Of a DNA stretch of 64,000 nucleotides, positions 16,951 through 26,374 are shown in pieces. This DNA is from Bdellovibrio bacteriovorus (GTDB taxonomy: Bacteria > Bdellovibrionota > Bdellovibrionia > Bdellovibrionales > Bdellovibrionaceae), in NCBI RefSeq assembly GCF_002208115.1, contig NZ_CP020946.1:434001-498000 (forward strand), read 5' to 3'. The notes below the pieces were generated by a model, which was not told where the DNA came from, searched no databases, and worked only from the letters and a program-made list of their open reading frames with translations. The position numbers and the translations under genes were made by a program. How positions within the stretch are numbered: the first letter of the stretch is position 1; each line of letters begins with the position of its first letter.

Positions 16951-19151
16951 GTGGAAATTCCTTGTTGTGGTACTTCGAGCATTTCTGAGCGCCACAGATG
17001 CGTGCAGGCCATCTTGTATTCAGAGCGAAGTTGCAGCAGCAGATAACGAAGCTCTTCTTTGGTGCCCGCACGGGCCTGCTTTTCGATATCGCTGCACAGT
17101 TGACCCATGACACGCAGGCCGGCATTCACACAGCTTGATTTCAGATAGTGGGCGCGGTCAGCAAGGTCTTTCAGATCCCCGCGTTTTTCCGCTTCGATCA
17201 TCTCCACCACATAGGCGGGGGCCTCTTTACCCCATGCCTGCAGAATCTGCTTCATCAGGTCGTCAGCCATATCCGGGCTGATCTGGCGCAGGTTTTCCAT
17301 GGCTTTGGGATCAACCACCTGGGTTGCCGCATATTTCAGATGCCGTGACCACAGCGCCAGTTTTTCATCAAGCTCTGCCAGGGTCAGAGGTTTTGACAGA
17401 TAGTCACACATGCCGGCAGCCAGGCAGGCTTCTTTGTCGCCGCGAATCGCGTTGGCGGTGACGGCAATAACGGCCGGCCCCTGACACCATTGCGGGAAAC
17501 GTTCCGTGATTTTTTGCGCGGCCTCATAACCGTCCATGACGGGCATGTGGCAGTCCATCAGGATAATGTCGTAGGTGCCGGAAAGGGTTTTCTCCAAAGC
17601 CTCTTTCCCGTTGTTGACGATGTCAAACTTGTGTCCCAGTCGGTTCAGCATGACTTTCACAACTTCCTGATTGGTCATGTTGTCTTCGGCCACCAGAATT
17701 TTCAGAGGGGCCTGGGATGATGAATAGCTTTGTGATTCGCTGGGGCGCTGGTTTTCCGGCATCACGTTGATCGCTTCAAGGGGCAGGGTCACCCAGAAGA
17801 TGGAGCCTTCGTTGGGTTTGCTTTCCACTTCGATCTTGCCGTTCATCAGCTCCACCAGTTGTTTGGTGATGGAAAGGCCCAGACCGGTACCGCCGAATTT
17901 GCGGGTGGTGGATTTGTCAGCCTGCTCAAACGGAGAAAAGATTTTTTTCAAAGTCGCTTCGTCCATGCCCAGCCCCTGATCCTTGACCTGAATCTGCAGC
18001 ATGGTGCGGGACTGATCACTGCGGAAAGAGTTTACAATCAGGCTGACGGTGCCTTCCGAGCTGAACTTGATGGCATTCCCCAGAAGATTGATCAGGATCT
18101 GGCGCAGGCGCAGGACATCCCCTGAAAACGCTGCCGGCGTCTGTTCACTGACCGAGGCATGCAGATCCAGTCCTTTGGATTTGGCAGAGTATTCAACGGT
18201 GTTGATGACTTCCTGAACCAGCTTGCGCGGCTCAAAATAGCTTTCTTCCAGTTCCAGTTTGCCGGATTCAATTTTTGAAAGATCCAGAATGCCGTTGATC
18301 AGCGACAGCAGGTTCAGGGCGGATTCGCGGATGATTTGAATTTTCTTTTTGATTCCCGATTCAGGGTTCTGATCCAGCAGAACTTCGGTCATGCCCAGAA
18401 TTCCATTCATCGGTGTGCGGATTTCGTGGGACATATTGGCCAGGAAGCTTGATTTCATATGAGAAGCCTGAAGGGCTTCGTTGCGGGCTTCGACCAGTTG
18501 TTTTTCGAGCTGGCGACGCTGACGGCCTTCAAATTCTGTCATGACATAAGCCACGATGATCAGCAAAAAGGCCATAGCAGTGCCCAGCACCTGCCACAAT
18601 TGATTTCGTTGGGCTGTGATTTCGGATTCCTTTTTCAGTGCCAGTACGCGGGCGCGTTCGTTAGTGATGACCGTGTTAACCGCTTCACGCAGCTGGTCCA
18701 TGACACCCTTGCCTTGGCCGGATTTAACCAAAGCAATTGCGGAGCTGAGTTTGCCAACACGCACCTGATTGATGACGTTTTCTGAAATTTCCATTTTCTG
18801 GCGAACCAGAGCGGACATGGATTGATATTCAGGGCTGGCTTTCAGAGTTGCCGGAGCACTCTTTTCAAGGAGTTCAAATTCCTTTTCGATCGCATCGTTG
18901 GCATCCAGATACGGCTTCAGAAACTGTTCGTTCTGCGTCAGCACGTAACCGCGCTGGCCGGTTTCCAGATCCAGTGTGGATTTTTCCACGTTCTGAATCA
19001 TAGAAATAAGAGCTTCGGTTTTTTCATAGAGTGCAATGGTTTCTCGATATTCCTTCAGGGCCAGGAATTTCAGGATGAAAACCGTCAGGGTGGCCGCAAC
19101 ACCGGTTGAGAACAGCAATAGTGTCAGGGTGCGATTCATTTTAAATGCCAA
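16947..19151 (-). CDS. CHASE3 hybrid histidine kinase with receiver and HPt domains
   Basis: A 734-residue kinase. Order: TM1 (10-30), periplasmic CHASE3-type sensor (about 35-180, with the signature LETGQRGYVLT), TM2 (185-205), HisKA with H242 in NMSHEIRTPMNG, HATPase (NLLGNAIKF, DQGLGM, GGTGLGLSI), a receiver with acceptor Asp in IILMDCHMPVMDG, and an HPt domain with His in DRAHYLKSSC. This is a full His-Asp-His relay in one protein. A TTG start is chosen because GAGG lies six bases upstream; the ATG four codons later has poorer spacing. It overlaps the downstream receiver gene. Confidence 0.92.
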   Translation of the reverse strand: MAFKMNRTLTLLLFSTGVAATLTVFILKFLALKEYRETIALYEKTEALISMIQNVEKSTLDLETGQRGYVLTQNEQFLKPYLDANDAIEKEFELLEKSAPATLKASPEYQSMSALVRQKMEISENVINQVRVGKLSSAIALVKSGQGKGVMDQLREAVNTVITNERARVLALKKESEITAQRNQLWQVLGTAMAFLLIIVAYVMTEFEGRQRRQLEKQLVEARNEALQASHMKSSFLANMSHEIRTPMNGILGMTEVLLDQNPESGIKKKIQIIRESALNLLSLINGILDLSKIESGKLELEESYFEPRKLVQEVINTVEYSAKSKGLDLHASVSEQTPAAFSGDVLRLRQILINLLGNAIKFSSEGTVSLIVNSFRSDQSRTMLQIQVKDQGLGMDEATLKKIFSPFEQADKSTTRKFGGTGLGLSITKQLVELMNGKIEVESKPNEGSIFWVTLPLEAINVMPENQRPSESQSYSSSQAPLKILVAEDNMTNQEVVKVMLNRLGHKFDIVNNGKEALEKTLSGTYDIILMDCHMPVMDGYEAAQKITERFPQWCQGPAVIAVTANAIRGDKEACLAAGMCDYLSKPLTLAELDEKLALWSRHLKYAATQVVDPKAMENLRQISPDMADDLMKQILQAWGKEAPAYVVEMIEAEKRGDLKDLADRAHYLKSSCVNAGLRVMGQLCSDIEKQARAGTKEELRYLLLQLRSEYKMACTHLWRSEMLEVPQQGIST

Positions 19152-19216
19152 GGTGGTCCTCGTTTCCGAGTCTTCAGGATAAGAGAAAGACTCTGCTCCA
19201 ACAAGTGTCCTAAGAC

Positions 19217-21064
19217 CTAAGGCGTGTGTGTTGGAGTGAAGGAAATCTTAACACCGTTTCCGGCGGTTTTGTCAGGAAGAATTTCCAGTTTGGCGTCATG
19301 ATCGCGCAGAATCTGGGACGCAACGGAAAGTCCCAAACCCAAAGGCATGGAGGTGCTTTTCTCAGGGGTGCCGTTATCGTGAACCAGAATTTCAGGCACA
19401 CCATCAGTCATCAGGATTTCGATGTCCATCAGAGCCTTAAAATCCTTGTTGTGACGGATACGATCAGTAACCCGGTCAATGGATATCTGCAGGATGTTTT
19501 TCAGCGCCTGGGCCAGCATGTTCAAATGTCCGCGAATGACGATATCATCCGCCGGGAAGTGCAGTTTGACCTCGATCCCCTGGGACTTCGTCTGAAGTTC
19601 GACGATTTTCAGGGACCGCAGGCAGACTTCCTTCAGGCTGACTGCGCCCTCGCGGTCGGCGTTGGGGTCGCGGGTAAAGCCCAGCAGGTTCTGCACGATT
19701 TCTTTGCAGCGCTGGACGCCGGCTTCCATTTCCACGACATCCGGATAAAGTGGATGTTGGGGGTCCATGTCCATTTTGATCAACTGGGTGAAGGATAAAA
19801 TCCCGCCCAGAGGATTGTTCAGTTCGTGAGCGATGCTGGATCCGATTGTTCCCAGTTCGGCCATCTTGGCGGATTCCAGAATTTGACGTTCCATTTTCAG
19901 TTGCTGGGTGACGTCGTGATAAAGGTTCACGAACACCGGCGGTTTTTCTGAATCCAACACCAGGCTTTGCGAATAGACCTCAAAGGTGCGGGCGGTGCTG
20001 CGCGATTGCACGCGGAAGTTGGAGCCGCGCTGACAGCCCGGACAGGGTTCATCGCGGTTGTATAATACCTTGTAGCATTTGCGCGAGGTTTCCTCTTTGC
20101 TTTCGCTCAGGCGTTCATTCAGGGCCTTGTTGGACTGAATGATGTCATAATTTGTATCGATCAGAACAACCGGGTCGGACATCGAGTTGAATGTCGCCTC
20201 CCATTGTTCCTTCATGGATTCGGATTCTTTCAGTTTCTGAATACGATCCAGCGCCAGCGCCACGGCCTCGGCCACGCGGGTCAGGAAGTCACTTTCATCC
20301 TTGGAAAAAGGATGGTCCGGGGCGCGCAAAAAGAAGATCGAACCGACTTTTTCATGCTGGCGGAACAGCGGCACCTGAAACTGGGTGAAGCTCAGTTGTG
20401 TCTGCACCTGTTTGGCAAAAAGTTCGTCCTGGGGATGGAAGAACAAACGAATCCACGATGTCTGCACTGTTGCCGCCAGGGAATCATTCAGCAGTTGCTC
20501 GATTTCAACAACGGAGCTGGCTTCGTGCACCGCCATCAACGCGCGTTTGAAACCTTCAATGCGCGAATTGGTCAGGAAAAGTTTGCGGCGGGCCTCGGTT
20601 AGAAACTTGGTTCTTTTCTGAACCCGTTCTTCCAGTTCGATTTGCAGGCGTTTAAGTTGGGCCGTCTGTTCACGAATCAAAAGGGCGAGGTTTTCATCCT
20701 GTTTGCGCTGATTGGCCTCTTCCAAAGCTGAAAACAAATGTGTTTCCAGATCCGGATCCTGAAAGCTTTCCATCACCCGCAGGAATGTGAATTCCTCATG
20801 CAGCAGCGCCAGTTGGTTGGCGGAAAAGTCCGCCGGAACCACGGCGATAAACTGCGTGGCCGGATGGGCACGTTTGACCTCTTCGTAAAATTCGGGAAAT
20901 TTTTTACCCAGAATCAGAGTCACTGACAAAGCCACCACGTCATAGGTGGAATCCTGGATCCAGTGCCAGGCCTGATTTAAGTCCGTGGCGATGTGAGCAC
21001 CCAGCTCTTGCAGGCGCGCATCCCAGGGACCAATAAGCAGGAAGCCGGCTTTCAAAGTCCGCAT
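19217..21064 (-). CDS. Soluble NtrB-like histidine kinase with degenerate receiver, GAF and PAS domains
   Basis: A 615-residue kinase with no membrane segment. Residues 1-120 resemble a receiver fold, but the acceptor position reads YDVVALSVTL (Ser for Asp), so it is a pseudo-receiver. A coiled coil (120-160), a GAF-like domain (170-275) and a PAS domain (285-390) with cysteines C330, C341 and C344 (KCYK..EPCPGC) follow. Then comes the H-box SSIAHELNNPLGGI with H413 and an ATPase domain ending MPLGLGLSVASQIL. HELNNPL is the NtrB-type H-box, matching the NtrC-type regulator at 14815. It overlaps the HAD gene upstream by 13 bp. Confidence 0.9.
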   Translation of the reverse strand: MRTLKAGFLLIGPWDARLQELGAHIATDLNQAWHWIQDSTYDVVALSVTLILGKKFPEFYEEVKRAHPATQFIAVVPADFSANQLALLHEEFTFLRVMESFQDPDLETHLFSALEEANQRKQDENLALLIREQTAQLKRLQIELEERVQKRTKFLTEARRKLFLTNSRIEGFKRALMAVHEASSVVEIEQLLNDSLAATVQTSWIRLFFHPQDELFAKQVQTQLSFTQFQVPLFRQHEKVGSIFFLRAPDHPFSKDESDFLTRVAEAVALALDRIQKLKESESMKEQWEATFNSMSDPVVLIDTNYDIIQSNKALNERLSESKEETSRKCYKVLYNRDEPCPGCQRGSNFRVQSRSTARTFEVYSQSLVLDSEKPPVFVNLYHDVTQQLKMERQILESAKMAELGTIGSSIAHELNNPLGGILSFTQLIKMDMDPQHPLYPDVVEMEAGVQRCKEIVQNLLGFTRDPNADREGAVSLKEVCLRSLKIVELQTKSQGIEVKLHFPADDIVIRGHLNMLAQALKNILQISIDRVTDRIRHNKDFKALMDIEILMTDGVPEILVHDNGTPEKSTSMPLGLGLSVASQILRDHDAKLEILPDKTAGNGVKISFTPTHTP

Positions 21065-21735
21065 GTCGGGATCAGATCCTTGTGGTGAGTGATGGTAAAG
21101 TCAGGATGATCTTCCGGATACATCGGTTTTTCGCCGGTGTGTTCTCCATAGGCGAAATAGCAGGTGTCAGCGCCCACGCGTTTGCCGTCGCGAATCTCGC
21201 TGGACAGGCGGTTTCCGATGCTCAGCAGATGTTTTGGGTCGTGACCTTGGGTGCGCAGAATTTCACGGAAGGCACTGTCTTTCTTTTCGCCGATAAAGCC
21301 GTTCAGAATGTAAATGCCGTCAAAGAAGCCGGCGATGTTCAGGGCTTTGATCTTTTTTTCCTGCGAAGGGCGGGAGCCCATCGTGACTAAAAACAGTTTA
21401 TAGCGTCCGCGCAAAGCTTCCAGATTTTGCAAAGAGCCTTCCAGCAGGGGAAGTGTTTCCGGCACCAGAGGGTTGTAGAATTCCTCCAAGGCGTCGTGGA
21501 TGGCCTTGCCTTTTTGGTTGGTGCCGAAGCGATTGGCAATCTGGGTGAAGATTTCGGTGTGGGAAAGTTCTTTAGCCAGCTCTTCGCGGGCGCTCATGCA
21601 TTCGTCCAAAGTGCATCGCAAACCGGCTGCCAGCATAGCTTCGCAGGCCCGCTGGGAGGCGCGAGGCACCAGCAAACCTGAAGTATCTAGCAGAGTGTCA
21701 TCCAAATCGAAGGCGATGCTTTTGTACTTTGTCAT
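21052..21735 (-). CDS. HAD-family hydrolase
   Basis: Haloacid-dehalogenase superfamily phosphatase of 227 residues. Motif I is AFDLDDTLLDT near residue 10, motif II lies in LFLVTMGSR, a motif III Lys in the KKIKAL region, and motif IV in SIGNRLSSEIRDGKRVGA. A helical cap domain sits between motifs I and II, as in the phosphoglycolate-phosphatase type. Substrate unknown. It sits directly against the M14 peptidase gene upstream and overlaps the kinase gene downstream, so it is part of the signalling operon. Confidence 0.88.
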   Translation of the reverse strand: MTKYKSIAFDLDDTLLDTSGLLVPRASQRACEAMLAAGLRCTLDECMSAREELAKELSHTEIFTQIANRFGTNQKGKAIHDALEEFYNPLVPETLPLLEGSLQNLEALRGRYKLFLVTMGSRPSQEKKIKALNIAGFFDGIYILNGFIGEKKDSAFREILRTQGHDPKHLLSIGNRLSSEIRDGKRVGADTCYFAYGEHTGEKPMYPEDHPDFTITHHKDLIPTCGL

Positions 21736-22431
21736 TTATACATTCCGTCCCGTGATCAGAAGTTCCAGGCCCGGCTTAAAGTGAGGCCAGACCAGATTCA
21801 GATCGATGTGCTCTTGCTCTTCGATGCAGATCACAGGAATTTGATGTTCAATCCATCCATACTGTCCAAGGCTGCCCGGTGTCGGATAGCCAATGTCCTC
21901 GCGGGCTTCATAGTCGGTGCCGGTGGCCAGAATCTCGGCCGCCTGTTTGCCCGGAGCTCCCGTATAGACAACGCAAGGCTCCCACGAATGAAAGTGTACT
22001 ATAAGCTGTGGCTTTTCGTCCTCAATGAGTTTTACCAGAGCCTGAACTTCCCTCTCACTCCCAGGCGAAGGGCCAGGATAGTATCGAGGAGCTTTGCTTT
22101 CGGGGCTCCAGTCCCGACACGGGAAGTTGCGATTCAGGTCGACGCCATTGGCGTTGGTGCGCTGATTCTTGCCGTAGCCGTCGGGATTGATGCAGGGAAT
22201 GAGGATCCACGGGCGCAGGCGACCGCTGTTGGCGGCTTCCTCCTGCTTCAACCAGTGCAAAAACTCTTCTGCCAGACGGACCCCCTCGGGTTCGTCGCCA
22301 TGCACACCGCCGATAAACAGGATCGGGCGTTCAGAAAAGTCACTGAGGCTGTGTGATTTTTTATACAGCTCAATGGAAGTTCCCTGAGAGGTGGTGGCCC
22401 AAGAAGTTTGGTGAAAAATTTTTGCTTGCAT
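21736..22431 (-). CDS. M14-family zinc peptidase, similar to murein peptide amidase
   Basis: A 231-residue M14 carboxypeptidase-fold enzyme. Zinc ligands His and Glu are in GGVHGDEPEG, the third ligand His in IVHFHSW. NPDGYGKNQRTNANGVDLNRNFP carries the substrate-binding Asn-Arg pair. Short soluble enzymes with this layout include MpaA, which cleaves gamma-D-Glu-meso-DAP in murein peptides. I see no signal peptide, so it would act in the cytoplasm on recycled murein fragments. The catalytic Glu near the C-terminus may be one of those in ICIEEQEH. It heads the operon that includes the kinases. Confidence 0.82.
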   Translation of the reverse strand: MQAKIFHQTSWATTSQGTSIELYKKSHSLSDFSERPILFIGGVHGDEPEGVRLAEEFLHWLKQEEAANSGRLRPWILIPCINPDGYGKNQRTNANGVDLNRNFPCRDWSPESKAPRYYPGPSPGSEREVQALVKLIEDEKPQLIVHFHSWEPCVVYTGAPGKQAAEILATGTDYEAREDIGYPTPGSLGQYGWIEHQIPVICIEEQEHIDLNLVWPHFKPGLELLITGRNV

Positions 22432-22488
22432 GAGACAATTAAGCCTGTTTTTTTCAGATAAGAAAAGCTTTTAAAAGGAAGTTTCGAA

Positions 22489-23889
22489 ATGTCAGCAAAT
22501 GCATCTGAGAAGTTGACGGTTATCGCTCTTGCGGCAGGCAAGGGAACTCGCATGAAGTCCCCCCTCCCGAAAGTCCTTCATCCTGTAGCGGGCCGTCCGA
22601 TGATTGAAAAAGTGATTCAAGCCTCCAAACAGGCCGGCGCTGCCGAAGTGCGCGTGATTGTCGGTCATGGTCAGAATCTGGTTCGTCAGGTTGTGGAGCC
22701 AATGGGTGTTGCCTGTTACGTGCAGGATGAACAACTGGGCACCGCCCACGCGGTTCGCTGTGCGAAGCCGGAAACCATCGAGGGCGTGGTCGTTATCATG
22801 AACGGGGACCACCCGCTGATTGAAGCTTCCGACATCAAGGATTTCGTGCGCATTTTCCGCGACGAAAAATGCGATCTGGCCGTGGTGACTGCGGTCTTGA
22901 AAAATCCGGGCGAGTTCGGCCGTATCGTGCGCCACAAGGGTGACCTGGCGGCGATTGTGGAAGCCAAAGACGCTTCTGCCGAAGCTTTGAAAATCCGCGA
23001 GATCAACACCGGCATCTATATCGTCAAGGCGTCCATCCTTGCTGATTATCTGCCAAAGATTTCCAACAACAACGCAAAAAAAGAATACTACATCACGGAC
23101 CTGATTTCTTTGTGCATTCAGGACAAGTGCCGTGTGCAGGCAATCCAGTCCACTCCGAAAGTGGCCGTGGGCGTGAACAATCAACTGGAGCTGGCGCGCG
23201 CCACCCGTCTGCTGTTCAAGCGCAAGGCTTTGCGTCTGATGGAAGACGGCGTGCTGATGATCGATCCACGCACCGTGTATGTGGAAGAAAGTGTTGAGAT
23301 CGGTGCGGGCACCGTGATCTATCCGAATGTCTTTATTCGTGGTCGCACCAAAATCGGTTCGTTCACGGTGATTGAATCCAACGCCTTTATTTCGGACTGC
23401 GAAATCGGCGACAGTGTGCAGATCCGTGGCGGCAGTTATCTGGAAAGCTCAAAATTGCACAACAAGGTGTCTGCGGGACCTTACGCGCGCCTGCGCCCGG
23501 AAACTGAGATCTTCGAAGAAGCCCACGTTGGCAACTTCGTCGAGATGAAAAAAGTGAAGTTCGGGAAAAAGTCCAAAGCCGGTCATCTGACTTATCTGGG
23601 GGATGCTGAAATCGGCGAAGAGGTGAATGTGGGCTGCGGAACTATCACGTGCAATTACGCTGCTGATAAAAAGAAATATAAAACGAAAATCGGAAACCGC
23701 GTCTTCGTGGGCAGCGACACTCAGTTTGTGGCGCCTATTGAAGTCGGCGATGATGCCATCATCGGTTCCGGCTCCACGATCACCAAAAACGTGCCGGCGA
23801 AAGCATTGGCTGTGGCCCGTGGAAAACAATTTGTAAAAGAAAACTACGCCGCGAAAACTGCGGAAACTGAAGAAAAAGAGCAGGTGTAA
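22489..23889 (+). CDS. glmU: Bifunctional UDP-GlcNAc pyrophosphorylase / GlcN-1-P acetyltransferase
   Basis: Makes UDP-GlcNAc from GlcN-1-P, acetyl-CoA and UTP. The N-terminal uridylyltransferase domain shows LAAGKGTRMKSPLPKVLHPVAGRPM, QLGTAHAVRC and MNGDHPL. The C-terminal left-handed beta-helix of hexapeptide repeats starts near residue 265 and contains PYARLRPE, HVGNFVEMKK and GCGTITCNYAADKKKYKT. At 466 residues it is of standard length. AAAAGGAAG is the SD. It is co-transcribed with glmS, which begins two bases after its stop, so the two consecutive steps of amino-sugar synthesis are linked. Confidence 0.97.
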   Translation: MSANASEKLTVIALAAGKGTRMKSPLPKVLHPVAGRPMIEKVIQASKQAGAAEVRVIVGHGQNLVRQVVEPMGVACYVQDEQLGTAHAVRCAKPETIEGVVVIMNGDHPLIEASDIKDFVRIFRDEKCDLAVVTAVLKNPGEFGRIVRHKGDLAAIVEAKDASAEALKIREINTGIYIVKASILADYLPKISNNNAKKEYYITDLISLCIQDKCRVQAIQSTPKVAVGVNNQLELARATRLLFKRKALRLMEDGVLMIDPRTVYVEESVEIGAGTVIYPNVFIRGRTKIGSFTVIESNAFISDCEIGDSVQIRGGSYLESSKLHNKVSAGPYARLRPETEIFEEAHVGNFVEMKKVKFGKKSKAGHLTYLGDAEIGEEVNVGCGTITCNYAADKKKYKTKIGNRVFVGSDTQFVAPIEVGDDAIIGSGSTITKNVPAKALAVARGKQFVKENYAAKTAETEEKEQV

Positions 23890-23890
23890 G

Positions 23891-25777
23891 ATGTGTGGAA
23901 TTGTTGGTTACTTGGGTCCACAAAATCCTAAAGATATCATTGTGAGTGGTCTGAAAAAACTTGAATACCGCGGTTACGACAGTGCCGGGGTGGCCATTCT
24001 GGATCACGGCAAGACCAAACGTGTGCGCGCCCAAGGCAAACTGAAAGCCCTGGAAGACAAACTGGCGACTGAAAAATTCGACGGCCACATCGGTATTGGT
24101 CACACCCGCTGGGCGACCCACGGCAAGCCTTCCGAGCGCAACGCCCATCCGCACCAGGTGCGCGGAATCAGCCTGGTTCACAACGGCATCATCGAAAACT
24201 ATCTGGATATTCGCGAAGAACTGAAGGCCCAGGGTGCGGATATCACTTCTGACACGGACTCGGAGCTTGTGGCTCACTTGATCGCCAATGAAGTGGAAGT
24301 GACCAAGGATCTGTTCAAGGCCGTTCAGAACGTGCTGGAAAAGATCCGTGGCGCGTTCTCGATCCTGGTGATGTGGGAGCAGGAACCGGACCGTTTGGTG
24401 GCCTTCAAAGACGGCCCGCCGCTGGTTGTGGGCATGGGCAAGGACGAAGTCTTTGTTGCCAGCGACGTGCAGGCTCTGATTCAGTACACCAAGAACTTCG
24501 TTTATCTTGAAGACCGTGAAGTGGCTTCCATTAAGGGTGCTGATGTTCAGTTCTTCTCTGCCAATGGTTTCCCGATCCAGAAGAAAGTGGTTGAGCTGAA
24601 CTGGAACCCGGAAATGGTTGAAAAGCAGGGCTATGCCCACTTCATGCTGAAAGAGATCTATGAACAGCCACGCGCGGTGGCGGCGGCGATCGAACCGCAC
24701 GTGAATCCAGAGACGTTCTCTGTGGCTTTGAAAAATGTCGGCTTCGGTGGACAGTCCGTGCAAAAGCTGGAAGAGCTTGATGCCAAGGCCGACTGGGCAA
24801 AAACCCAGGAAGTTTTCAAGAGTATTGAGCGTGTGTTCATCATCGCCTGCGGCACCAGCAACTATGCCGGGAACGTCGGTAAATATCTGATCGAACAACT
24901 GGCGAAAGTTCCGGTTGAATGCGACATCGCCAGCGAATTCCGTTACCGCAACCCAGTGATCCCGGCAAAAAGCCTTGTGATCACAATTTCTCAATCCGGA
25001 GAAACAGCCGACACTTTGGCGGCCATCCGTATGGCCAAAGAAATGGGCGCGACCACTTTGAGTATCTGCAACGTGAAGAACTCCACGATCGACCGTGAAG
25101 CGCATGGGCACTTGTACATGAACTCGGGTCCTGAAATCGGCGTGGCTTCCACGAAAGCCTTCACCAGCACCATGGCGGTTCTGAACACTTTGGCAATCGC
25201 CATTGCACGCACTCGCGGGGTGATGAACGAAGCAGAGGAAAAAGAGCTGGTGAAATCCCTTCTGGCGGTTCCAAGCCAGATGGAAGGTGTTTTGTCTTAC
25301 GATAAATACTTTGAAGAAGCGGCTTCCAGTCTGAAGTTGTTCCGCGGTTTCCTGTACATGGGCCGTGGCACCAGCTTCCCGATTGCAATGGAAGGGGCTT
25401 TGAAACTGAAAGAACTGGCTTACATGCACGCGGAAGGTTATGCCGCTGGCGAAATGAAGCACGGTCCTTTGGCGTTGATTGATGAGCGTATGGCGATTGT
25501 GATGGTGGCTCCGACGGATCACCTATACGAAAAAACCATCAGCAATCTGGAAGAAGCCCGTGCCCGCGGTGGCAAGGTGATTTCTATCGGAACTGGTGAC
25601 AACGAAAAACTGCGCGAGATCAGCGAGCACTATCTGGCTATTCCAAAAGCTCACTGGACAGTGAATGCAATCCTGTCAGTGATTCCGTTGCAGCTGATGT
25701 CCTATCACCTGGCAAGCAATCTGGGGTACGACGTGGATCAGCCACGCAACCTGGCTAAATCAGTGACGGTGGAATAA
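23891..25777 (+). CDS. glmS: Glutamine-fructose-6-phosphate aminotransferase
   Basis: First enzyme of the hexosamine pathway, giving glucosamine-6-phosphate for peptidoglycan, LPS and UDP-GlcNAc. Glutaminase domain: Cys2 in MCGIVGYLG, then RWATHGKPSERNAHPH. Two SIS sugar-isomerase domains follow (CGTSNYAGNVGKYL, SQSGETADTLAAIRMAKE, GRGTSFPIAMEGALKLKE). It ends DQPRNLAKSVTVE, the diagnostic GlmS C-terminus. Length 628, somewhat more than E. coli's. One base separates it from glmU. A terminator follows. I saw no glmS ribozyme; the one-base spacing to glmU leaves no room for one. Confidence 0.97.
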   Translation: MCGIVGYLGPQNPKDIIVSGLKKLEYRGYDSAGVAILDHGKTKRVRAQGKLKALEDKLATEKFDGHIGIGHTRWATHGKPSERNAHPHQVRGISLVHNGIIENYLDIREELKAQGADITSDTDSELVAHLIANEVEVTKDLFKAVQNVLEKIRGAFSILVMWEQEPDRLVAFKDGPPLVVGMGKDEVFVASDVQALIQYTKNFVYLEDREVASIKGADVQFFSANGFPIQKKVVELNWNPEMVEKQGYAHFMLKEIYEQPRAVAAAIEPHVNPETFSVALKNVGFGGQSVQKLEELDAKADWAKTQEVFKSIERVFIIACGTSNYAGNVGKYLIEQLAKVPVECDIASEFRYRNPVIPAKSLVITISQSGETADTLAAIRMAKEMGATTLSICNVKNSTIDREAHGHLYMNSGPEIGVASTKAFTSTMAVLNTLAIAIARTRGVMNEAEEKELVKSLLAVPSQMEGVLSYDKYFEEAASSLKLFRGFLYMGRGTSFPIAMEGALKLKELAYMHAEGYAAGEMKHGPLALIDERMAIVMVAPTDHLYEKTISNLEEARARGGKVISIGTGDNEKLREISEHYLAIPKAHWTVNAILSVIPLQLMSYHLASNLGYDVDQPRNLAKSVTVE

Positions 25778-26317
25778 ACTTTTAAACCCCGGGCGTCCCC
25801 CGGGGTTTTTTGTTTCTGTGGCGACCTTCTTTTCGCCTTCCAGATAAAAATACAGCCCCATCAAAATCAGAATGAATCCCGCAGTGATAATCAGTAAGTG
25901 GATGAACATGAACTGAGTCCACTCTTCGCGCAGAGACAGCCATTGCGCGGGGATGGTTCCGGTTTTTCCGGCTTCACGCAAGATAGCATTGATTTTGTAG
26001 TGCCCCTTATAGGACAGAACGATTTCATCCAGCACGCAGAACAGGGCTGAAGCCACACAGATAAATTCAAAAGACCGCCATTTTTTACGGCGCAGAATCA
26101 GCCACAGGGTGGCTGAAGCAATCATGGTCAGATAAACCAGTCGCACCCGGGGTTCAAACAGGGGTTCCGCGACCCGATAGAATTCCAGGTATTGTTGCAG
26201 TGGCATGCGCGCCAGAACTTGGCTGGCAAAGACCGCAAAGTACAGCACAAAGCCGGTGAACAAACCGATGCTCAGAACGCAGATGTAAATGCAAATTCGC
26301 AGCGGGAGTTGTGCCAT
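25760..26317 (-). CDS. DUF1772-like membrane protein, paralogue of its neighbour
   Basis: A 185-residue membrane protein with about four hydrophobic segments (8-32, 58-78, 85-100 and 137-160). The pattern near the end, WLSLREEWTQFMFIHLLIITAGFILI, and the central RKKWRSFEFICVASALFCVLDEI are shared in layout with the protein at 26375-26863 (LRTEWLSMMKYHLALSVVAFILL; KHWKSREFLMLNLALLCFVDQL), so they are tandem paralogues. The type resembles the DUF1772/anthrone-oxygenase-like family. Its last codons lie in the glmS terminator and overlap glmS, giving a non-conserved basic tail. Start uncertain: AAAGG lies directly against the ATG. Confidence 0.7.
   Translation of the reverse strand: MAQLPLRICIYICVLSIGLFTGFVLYFAVFASQVLARMPLQQYLEFYRVAEPLFEPRVRLVYLTMIASATLWLILRRKKWRSFEFICVASALFCVLDEIVLSYKGHYKINAILREAGKTGTIPAQWLSLREEWTQFMFIHLLIITAGFILILMGLYFYLEGEKKVATETKNPGGRPGFKSLFHRH
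25784..25812 (+). terminator. Rho-independent terminator after glmS
   Basis: Perfect 10-bp stem AAACCCCGGG/CCCGGGGTTT, 5-base loop, followed by a T run. It lies inside the last codons of the convergent gene at 25760-26317. Confidence 0.85.
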
Positions 26318-26374
26318 CCTTTTTTATTGTCGGCATGGCGGCAGGTTATAGCAAATTTTAGATCAGTAAGATTA

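Noticed and set aside
23780-25522. A 580-residue open frame antisense to glmS
   Set aside because: It lies wholly opposite a textbook glmS. Such frames arise from codon bias; it has no SD, no known domain and a His/Phe/Gln-rich composition typical of antisense reading.
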